From assembly GCF_029784135.1 (NCBI RefSeq), contig NC_073744.1:28254981-28318980 (forward strand): a stretch of 64,000 bases of DNA. The letters are read 5' to 3'. This DNA is from Toxorhynchites rutilus septentrionalis (taxonomy: Eukaryota > Arthropoda > Insecta > Diptera > Culicidae). A program made the position numbers and the translations under genes. The notes under the pieces were generated by a model. The model was given only the letters and a program-made list of their open reading frames with translations, was not told the origin of the DNA and searched no databases. Positions within the stretch are counted from its first letter, which is position 1; each line of letters begins with the position of its first letter. This document shows positions 56,998 through 64,000 of the stretch, one piece after another.

Positions 56998-58977
56998 TTA
57001 CAACACACATGTAGCATCGTTCTCATTGAACTTTACAATAACTTCGGAATTACCTTCCTCCGTCAAGCTTCCAGTATTCATACCTTGGCATCGGTCGATT
57101 TCACCGCTATCATCCGCCTGTTCTACTTGGAGCTCTTCCTCTTCTTCGCCATCATCGTCTTCGTCCTCTCTGGTATTTGTGCATCTTTTTCGCTTTCGTT
57201 TGTACAACTTCACCCCCTCGATATCTATTTGGTGTGCTTTGATTTTATGTTGCGTCAGCATGTACCGGAAGCGGAACTCGTGACCACAAAGCTCACATCG
57301 GTGGCGCTTCTCGCCCGTGTGTTTCATCACATGATACTTGAGTGTCCATGCTGTCGGGAAACTCCTCGGACAGTATGAACACAGATGGGCATTGCTAGCC
57401 TCATCGTGTATCTTGGAGTGCCGGATGAAGGCTCGTCGAGTCCCGAAGGATTTCCCACACGAGCCACAAAGAAGTGTGTGCTCCGCATGCATTGTCTTCT
57501 GGTGATCCTTCATGTCATGCTGGCAGAATTTAATTTTTAATATATAAATCAAAGAGAATAGAAACATTTTACACACCTTTGTGTAGAATCGTTTGTCGCA
57601 CTGTTCACACGGAAAATTCCGTTCCTTCAAATGGAACTTCATGTGTGTCTCCATGTAACACGGATTCTGGAAGCTTTTCCCACACAGCTGACACACTCCA
57701 CCATTTCCTCCCTTCGATTTGGTTCTAATCTTTCCGGTTTGTTTTTTGCTCTGATGTGTCCTGATGTGATATTTCAGTTGATGTACTTGCTGAAACCGGT
57801 CCGGACAAAGGGGGCACTGCAGTCGCTTCTTTGACTGCAAACGTTTCAACTCTTCTGGACAGTCGTCGCCCACGGGATGATCGCCGTGGATTTTCAACAG
57901 ATGCACTCGGTAGCCAACTCGAGTATTAATGTCTTTCTTACATATTTCGCACGTATAGCTTCGATTCCTCAACGATCTTGTGTTTCCAATCAACGCACAA
58001 TTTTTGCGATGCTCTTTCTTCTGGTTTCGGCTTGGAAATATTTGACCACAGTCCCAGCATTCTTCGTCTGGCATGATGGTAGTTTTCTTTTGACTAGCTG
58101 GGATCTTATCTAGTACCTCTATCATCTCGCCAATGGAAAGTCCCTCCAAAGATGGAAAACATTCCAAATCTGGCTTCGACACATTGTCCTCAGTAGGATC
58201 TTCTGATACTATGACCTGTTCAAATGTATATGCCTTATCAGGTACTATTGACTCATCCCTTATTTCCTCCACGAATTCGTCTTCAAGCTCTGTGGTTTTC
58301 AGCTTTTCGCCGTAGAATTTAAAAAGCTCGTGCTGCTGGTCGTGGCAGCTAACTAAAAAATTTTCGAACGTTTGCAGCTGATTCCAGCAGCTATCACAAA
58401 TCTTAATAAGACAATCTTCCACTGAGGTGTCTTCACAAGCAACCATACACATCTCCCACACCGAATCACGAACTTGCCCGCAGTGTCTGGCAATGGAGAT
58501 GTCAAGTCCGGAATCAACATCCAGTTCCGTCGTGCAGAATCGACAATGAGAAATAATGACTTCCTCGTGAATTTCTTCCTCCTCCTCAAAATATTCGGCT
58601 TGGGTCTGCTTTTCGTCGCCTTCAACGTTCTCTGCGGGTGGTTCCGCCGTTTGTTTCCTTTGTTTATGGTTCGTGCCAATGTCGGTCTCTGAACACTCAT
58701 CATTCTCCTCGGAGTTTAGCGAATCTTGCGGCAGCTGTAGTGTTGGCACCGTGGAATCCGGAAGCCTTCGGTCGGAGCTTATTTCACAGGGAGCAAAATG
58801 CTTCTGGCAAACCGCCGCTAGTGTTGGAATCTTCCAATCCCAGCCACGTCCGATCAACTGCCTCCAGCGCTCTCGCATCACCTGATCGTATTCTCTGGGA
58901 AAGGGGAAGAATCGAACGCCGGGCTCGTAATAGTCCCTGTTGGTTTGACACCCGACGACCGAACATCTCCGAGGCAT
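56998..58977 (-). CDS. THAP-ZAD-C2H2 zinc-finger protein 5
   Basis: Exons 58977-57577 and 57519-56998 give 640 residues. The 57-bp intron (GTGTGTAAAATG...CTGCCAG) is a multiple of three without a stop, so retention would add 19 residues inside a finger (FYTK-HDMKDHQ). THAP spans 5 to about 80 (CSVVGC, CQKHF, STVPTL). ZAD spans 145 to about 215 (HCRFC, then ICDSC). Fingers run from 306 to about 570. The last finger CELCGHEFRF is continuous: the intron that splits it in four relatives is absent. The tail YMLTQHKIKAHQIDIEGVKL is conserved and is followed by a basic patch and an acidic end. The ATG is right before the first THAP Cys. Confidence 0.93.
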   Translation of the reverse strand: MPRRCSVVGCQTNRDYYEPGVRFFPFPREYDQVMRERWRQLIGRGWDWKIPTLAAVCQKHFAPCEISSDRRLPDSTVPTLQLPQDSLNSEENDECSETDIGTNHKQRKQTAEPPAENVEGDEKQTQAEYFEEEEEIHEEVIISHCRFCTTELDVDSGLDISIARHCGQVRDSVWEMCMVACEDTSVEDCLIKICDSCWNQLQTFENFLVSCHDQQHELFKFYGEKLKTTELEDEFVEEIRDESIVPDKAYTFEQVIVSEDPTEDNVSKPDLECFPSLEGLSIGEMIEVLDKIPASQKKTTIMPDEECWDCGQIFPSRNQKKEHRKNCALIGNTRSLRNRSYTCEICKKDINTRVGYRVHLLKIHGDHPVGDDCPEELKRLQSKKRLQCPLCPDRFQQVHQLKYHIRTHQSKKQTGKIRTKSKGGNGGVCQLCGKSFQNPCYMETHMKFHLKERNFPCEQCDKRFYTKVCKMFLFSLIYILKIKFCQHDMKDHQKTMHAEHTLLCGSCGKSFGTRRAFIRHSKIHDEASNAHLCSYCPRSFPTAWTLKYHVMKHTGEKRHRCELCGHEFRFRYMLTQHKIKAHQIDIEGVKLYKRKRKRCTNTREDEDDDGEEEEELQVEQADDSGEIDRCQGMNTGSLTEEGNSEVIVKFNENDATCVL

Positions 58978-59187
58978 TTTCTGGTTTCGAAGATGTTCGC
59001 GATTTTGTTTTGGATGATTTCGTATGCCTAACGATAGTGTACTGTTCAGAAAATTATATTACGTTCATTGTTGCTGTTTTGTAGGCGAACAGCTGTCACA
59101 TTTCACGTTTTTGTTTTTGTACTCTCAACGAAAAGGGGTCAATTTTAGGTGAAATGTAAATTGAAATGGAATCATCGCGAAATTCAA

Positions 59188-59418
59188 TTGTCGAATTTGC
59201 GTTGGATTTACAACCAGATGGCGCAGCGAGTAAAATGAGGATGTTTTGTTTTTTTGGTATGAAATTCGTTCAAATTTTCTAGACAAATCAGAATTTATCC
59301 TCAAATTTCCCGGTTTCATGTATTCTATCCACGCTGAAAAGAATAGAAAATCATCATTTTACAATGTGCTATGTATATTACGAGGAATGGCTTGTTATAA
59401 GTATTGTAACTTTAATCT
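59188..59418 (+). repeat. Dispersed repeat R2, copy 2
   Basis: It matches 20970-21199 in the same orientation, including ACAACCAGATGGCGCAGCGA and CATCATTTTACAATGTG. It starts about 210 bp upstream of the 58977 start codon, on the promoter side. Confidence 0.8.
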
Positions 59419-60060
59419 TTGACGTAGGACTACGTCTTTCATTTCAATTTTGGGGTGTAAGTTCAAGTTTCAAAAATAAAAGCGTTACGCCGGAGCAACG
59501 AGATTTTGAACGTTAATACCTTCTAAACAACTGAACGAAATGGTATGGTACACGAAATGGTACACTTCATTCGAAAGATAAAATGTCTACGCTTTACATG
59601 CTTGTCACCTTTTGATCCTAAAACTTGTTTCAATAGTTTTAAAATTGCTTTCTAAACAGGTTATTGAAATCACACCAATCGGTATATAAGCGAGTGCCGC
59701 TCGGAAATACACTCAGTTATGATTTCGCAACGATTGAGGTAGGATCGCTGGAATGAATGGACGTTTCCCTAACACAGACTTCAATACCATGGAGCCAGGG
59801 GAAATCGGCATTGCTAAATAGACTTTCGTACTCATTTTGTTTGCAATTGAATTCGTAAATTGTTTTATTCATTCACTAGTTTAATCAATAATTCAATCAA
59901 TACACACAAGAGATAGCTCTGCGCAGCGATAGCTGGAAAAACACAAATGATTACTAAGCCAACGGCAGGTGTCACAAAACAATCCATTGTGCTGTTAACC
60001 GGAACTAGAGGGATAAGCGGTGGAACCGGTCTAGGTGTTTTTCAAAACTTTGGGTAGTTT
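59419..60060 (+). repeat. Repeat with palindromic head and promoter-like centre
   Basis: It begins GACGTAGGACTACGTC, a palindrome also seen (GACGTAGTCCCACGTC) at 17012. At 59763-59815 it includes one inverted unit of the tandem repeat at 16.2-16.8 kb. The two loci therefore hold parts of one repeat family. Confidence 0.6.
59680..59725 (+). promoter_or_regulatory. TATA box and initiator-like pair
   Basis: GGTATATAAGC (TATATAAG) is followed about 30 bp later by ACTCAGTT, an arthropod initiator match (TCAGT). No coding region follows, so this may be the promoter of the repeat element it lies in. Confidence 0.4.
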
Positions 60061-60064
60061 CCAA

Positions 60065-60200
60065 AATGAACGAGCACAATCTGAAAGAGATTGAAGAAAA
60101 CTCGAGAAGTTGCTATTATGGAGCTCTACAAGTCTGGCTTGAATGATTTTGGAAAGATTGTTTGAATTTACTTTAAGAAAGCGAAGGGTCTCCGGTAGGC
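60065..60200 (+). pseudogene. Possible Tc1-like transposase N-terminus
   Basis: A frame near 60100 reads REVAIMELYKSGLNDFGKIV followed by stops. It resembles the first helix-turn-helix of Tc1-like transposases (an LYKSG motif). Too short to be sure. Confidence 0.3.
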
Positions 60201-60209
60201 GTTACGAAT

Positions 60210-61582
60210 TTTTATGTTTACTGTTTACATCTGTCCCAGTTTACTTGGTGTGCTTCGACGTCTTCTCATCCCGAAACCAATCTTTAGGAGCACCGAAAAA
60301 TGGTTAGAGTTGGAGGCAGTGATGATGTTGATGGAGCCGATGGCTTCGATAATTTTCGTTTGGAAACTTGACAGCAGACGACAGTTGGCATCTCACAGCA
60401 ATAGTCACTCCTCTTCCGGAACTGGTTCTATCTAATCCCAGGTGTCAGTAATCGAAAAAGTAAACGTTGATCTCCGACTCAGGGTGGGTCTCAGTAATAA
60501 CAGCGATATCAACTTCGCCACACGCCGAACCTTTGAGGTCAAAATTGGGAACACCAGCTCCCAAGTTTTCCACGAGGAGACAGGAGTACCTCAAGTACTC
60601 AAGGAGTACCTGAATAACCTGTTCCAGGTCCTGCCTAGGGGTATCTTCGTGTTCGTCTACGCGGACGACATTCTTCTGATAGCAGTGGGTGATACCCACA
60701 GGATTCCACGCATCAGGATACAGGCAGCTACCAACACCATCGGCCGGTGGGCAGCCGAGAGAGGATTCAAACTTTTAGCGCAGAAGAGCAGCCATATGGT
60801 GATATGCAGCCACAGTCATTAGGGTCCCACCTCCAGGATCCATCTATACAGAGAATACATTCCTCGTCGAAAAACATTAAAGATCCTCGGAGTGCTGGTC
60901 GACCACAAACTTAGCTTCCTCCGCCATTTCGAGGAAGTTAAGAATTGCTGTGCCACCCGGTTGAACCTTCTGAAAACCATTTCCAAACCGCACAGAAGCA
61001 ACAACAGGAAGATCCGGTTACGGGTCTAGAGCTCCCAAAAACTCTAGCACCGATTTATAATAAGGCACCCACCTGACCGCCCTCAGCAACACGACCCTGC
61101 AGCGGGTGGTGCATTCCAACCTTCCCCCGGTGGCAAAACAGTCCTGGTTTGGGGCGAACGATTGGAGGTTCCCAACGACTCTCGTGGAGAACGGTATCAG
61201 GAACAACTTCCGAGCCGGGGTGAGCTCAGCCGGTCTGCCAGAACATTTCAAGGCCATCATAGCAGAAAAATACCGCCTCCACGAAATCAGGTATACGGAC
61301 GGCTCAAAAGGACAATCAGGAGTTGGATTTGGGGTAAGCGACGGTAATAACAGACTGATTTCCAGCGATGAAGGGGAATAAGAACTTCTCGGCATTTTCA
61401 ACGGTACGGCTTCCTCTCCACTGGCCTGGAGCCATGGTCCGAGGACATCCTTATCATCTGGTCCAGCAAGCAAGCAGCAATTTTATGTAAGTTGTTGTAC
61501 CTTGCGGCAAAATTTACTGCATTCACAACAGAGACGAACCAGCCCGGGAGGCTGAAAGCCTCTCAAATAAAGAATTTTAAAA
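60210..61582 (+). mobile_element. LINE remnant with RT and RNase H, second copy
   Basis: From about 60530 the frame reads FEVKIGNTSSQVFHEETGVP, then YADDILLIAVGDTHR, a stop, and after shifts IRYTDGSKGQSGVGFG (RNase H start). The 3' end AGACGAACCAGCCCGGGAGG, GCTGAAAGCCTC and A-rich tail close the element. It is about 75-80 percent similar to the 52.9-kb copy. A minus-strand endonuclease-like piece (RGVTIAVRCQL) at 60210-60430 may be a separate fragment. Confidence 0.75.
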
Positions 61583-61624
61583 AAAAGCGATGGCGATATC
61601 TTTGGAGTTGAGAAAATCGAGCAA

Positions 61625-61761
61625 GGCGTCGTGCACAAATTACGTAACGCGATAAGGGGGGTCGAGGTTGCGTTACTTTCTGTGTATCAGAGATAGGAAA
61701 TTGCGTTACGTAGGGGTCCAAAATCCGGATTTTTAACGTTACGTAATTTGTGCACGACGCC
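61625..61761. mobile_element. Palindromic MITE, 137 bp
   Basis: Ends GGCGTCGTGCACAAATTACG and its exact reverse complement, then GTAACG on both sides; flanked by CAA (61622-61624, 61762-61764), a 3-bp duplication. Confidence 0.83.
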
Positions 61762-62333
61762 CAACTGGTTGTGTTTGTTCTTAATTGAATAATCCCTCCA
61801 GTTGGCGACTTTGAATTATTCACGGGTCATATTTGGCGAAGCGGTAGTGTTCTGGTACGACAGGTGCGCATGATGATAATCAGTTCAGATCTGATTACTA
61901 CCAGTTGCTTCGCTGTGAACGGTGAATTGTCGTTAACCGTCAGCAGCAACGGCGTACGACAATTCTGGAACGCGGGCCCTGTTCAAACCAAAGACAGTTC
62001 CGGTTGGTAACGGTCCAAAGATATGATGAAACAAGCAGGTCCCGGATTTCCTTTAGAATACCAATGGTAGTGGAACCCTCAACAAAATGGTCCAGTCATT
62101 GGATAGACGGCCTTTGGATTCAGTTCGTGCCGCACCAGTTCACATTCAACGCCAGTTGCTTCGAATGATAGCAAAATCCGCTGATCCATCCGCTGTGGCA
62201 ATGATTTGAGTGCGGGTTTTCTTCTTCGGGTCCTAGTAACTGGTTCGGTGGTACGTCTACAACCCATATTCTTTGGCGATATGCACCAAGCACGCCAAAA
62301 CGTGTGAGCCACTTCCAACGCGGGTAAAAAACT
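61762..62333. other. Unidentified stretch
   Basis: I recognise no gene. The minus-strand frame 62378-62079 (99 residues) is Arg-rich and may be a decayed retroelement piece, but I see no motif. Confidence 0.35.
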
Positions 62334-63514
62334 CGGCCTTATTCTGCGTGGCGTGTGAGGTGAGATGACAATTGTCACTTATGTCACGCGATTCCACCAG
62401 GCGTATGCCGTGAGAAATCTCACTTGAATGAACTCTCACTTTATTCCCGCTCTCAAATATACGTGACGATTGTCACATGAACTGGGATTTCTAGGTGACA
62501 ATCGTCGACATGTCTTGAGGTGTCGACAGTGCATGAAAACAAATGAAAAAAGGAAGAGGAATAATAAGTGTTTTTTTGGGTCGTATAGAATCGATAGTAA
62601 TGGTATTATATGTATCAATAAATTCAATTTATCTTCAATTTTCACAGTACGAAAGACAAATTGCAAGTAGTTTGTTTTTTTTTGTGAAAGCGGTAGTGAG
62701 TCTGTTATTCCTCAATTGGACGAATAAGCACACCGAAATTATTTTCATTTCATGAAATCTATTTATTTTCTCTAAAATATATCTATCATATGGGTCTTGT
62801 GTTTCATCTATCTATCCGCGAGTCATCGTCACCGAACTGCATATCCATTTCAGAAGCCGTGGTATATGCCCGAGCCGGAGCCAGAGCAACAATTTAACAC
62901 TGAGAGTGCAGAGAGCAGCAGCAACTACGACCAAAACAAACAAAAATGCTAAACTTTACAGGATGCCATCAACTGTTTCACCAAATCTAAATCAAATACC
63001 TGCAAATTCGGCAGAATGTCCTGATACACTAACAACAGGCCAGGTTAAATCAGATCTATAGATACGGTACTGACTGCAGCAAAACAAATATCTGACCTCT
63101 CTGAGCGAAATAAATAAAATTCTGGGATGCCAGATGTTTTTTCTCAAATATATGCGATAAAAATCTGAAATATTTGTAAATATGTGCTAATGTCTGACAT
63201 ACTGACCAGCTTCGTTTATCATATGGAATCAATAATGTTTTGTCACTATTTTAAATAGCCTGCAGCAGGAATAAAAGGTTATGATAAAAGTTAAATGTCT
63301 ACAAATTCGTGAACACATGTGCGAATGTGGCATCTCTGATCAGATTTGGCAACCAGCAGAATGAACGCCTTGTCACTTGCTGTTCATCCTCTCACATACA
63401 TCAAATGAACCTCTCACGGCATCCGAAACGACTGTAGGAATAGAGTGAGGAGAGTTGCGTGATGGTGATGTGACAATTGTCATCTCACCTCACACGCCGC
63501 GTAGAATCAGGCCG
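62334..63514. mobile_element. Large inverted-repeat element, 1181 bp
   Basis: Ends CGGCCTTATTCTGCGTGGCG and, reversed, CGGCCTGATTCTACGCGGCG continue as GTGTGAGGTGAGATGACAAT TGTCAC on both sides, about 45 bp with 3 mismatches. Flanked by ACT (62331-62333, 63515-63517). A second internal ACGTGACGATTGTCAC-like repeat lies near 62460. No transposase frame, so non-autonomous. Confidence 0.8.
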
Positions 63515-64000
63515 ACTGAATGGAAAAATAACAAAAACGACTTGGCCGATCAAGCAAAGCACGAACAATGGAAATCGGTTGCCAAATGGACACACAAATG
63601 AAAATTTTACCTAAAAATGAAATTAATCAGTATATGGCGCATTTTTGGTTTCCGGGCAATTCATTTCTCGGAAATACATTTATTGTAATCATTACTTCTC
63701 ACTCTCTCAACTCACTTCGTTCACAATTGCGAGCCGAGTCCTTCTATTACAAAATTGCTCTCATTTTCATTTCGGCAATCCGAGGACTCTTTGTATGAGA
63801 TTGCGGCTCGATAAATATAATGTATACGCGTTACACAACATTTTACGGAACCAACAAACACTCCAAAACGCGATGTGCATTGAAGGAGTAGTGTTATTTG
63901 TATCGAATAAAAGTGTAGGAAAAAAATAAAATCAGTTTTAAAATGCGACAATCGCTTTGCTTCCTAGTGCTCACCGCTTTAGAGTGTTCACAGATTCCGA
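63515..64000. other. Gene-free stretch at the right edge
   Basis: No supported gene; the two frames at 63568-63929 lack domain features. Confidence 0.4.

Noticed and set aside
57520..57576. 19 residues as ordinary coding sequence
   Set aside because: GT...CAG borders, AT-rich text and interruption of a C2H2 finger mark it as an intron; kept only as a possible retained form.
62079..62378. 99-residue Arg-rich frame
   Set aside because: I considered a retroelement gag or integrase piece but saw no motif to support it.

Overview
The window looks like nuclear DNA of a mosquito, most likely an Aedes-type genome. The inference rests on small spliced genes with 50-170 bp GT-AG introns, large families of ZAD and THAP zinc-finger genes, an ITmD37E transposon (a lineage known from mosquitoes), a copia element, APE-type LINEs, tRNA-derived SINEs and very many MITEs. 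I could not search any database, so the species is an inference.

The coding content is an array of eight regulatory zinc-finger genes plus one enzyme gene. Three genes (21.8-23.6 kb +, 32.6-35.0 kb -, 40.6-42.5 kb +) encode an N-terminal ZAD followed by C2H2 fingers; they share a phase-0 intron inside the ZAD. Five genes (13.7-15.3, 24.1-25.5, 42.7-44.7, 49.2-51.2 and 57.0-59.0 kb, all -) encode a THAP domain, then a ZAD, then C2H2 fingers. Four of these end in a last finger split by an intron at the same codon, and four share a C-terminal TQHKI / GVKLYK-like tail. A low-molecular-weight protein tyrosine phosphatase gene sits at 48.5-49.1 kb. The zinc-finger genes are probably transcription or chromatin factors acting in the nucleus: ZAD for dimerisation, THAP and C2H2 for DNA contact. 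Their targets cannot be read from the sequence.

Almost everything else is mobile DNA, much of it nested. From 4.7 to 13.5 kb a minus-strand LINE is interrupted by an ITmD37E transposon, a copia retrotransposon and a short hAT-like MITE, each with a recognisable target duplication. From 17.0 to 18.5 kb a hAT-like MITE contains both a Mutator-like element with a 9-bp duplication and a PIF/Harbinger-like MITE. From 26.0 to 27.5 kb three elements lie end to end, separated by four copies of the same 8-bp target. From 37.0 to 40.5 kb there is another multi-level nest. A second ITmD37E copy lies at 45.0-46.3 kb. LINE remnants with RT and RNase H motifs lie at 52.9-54.7 and 60.2-61.6 kb, and a large foldback element at 62.3-63.5 kb. 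Several tandem repeats (16.2-16.8, 30.6-31.0, 31.9-32.1, 36.1-36.9 kb) fill intergenic space.

The most notable biology is the clustered THAP-ZAD-C2H2 architecture, the inverted promoter block shared by two divergent genes, and the serial insertion of elements into one 8-bp target.
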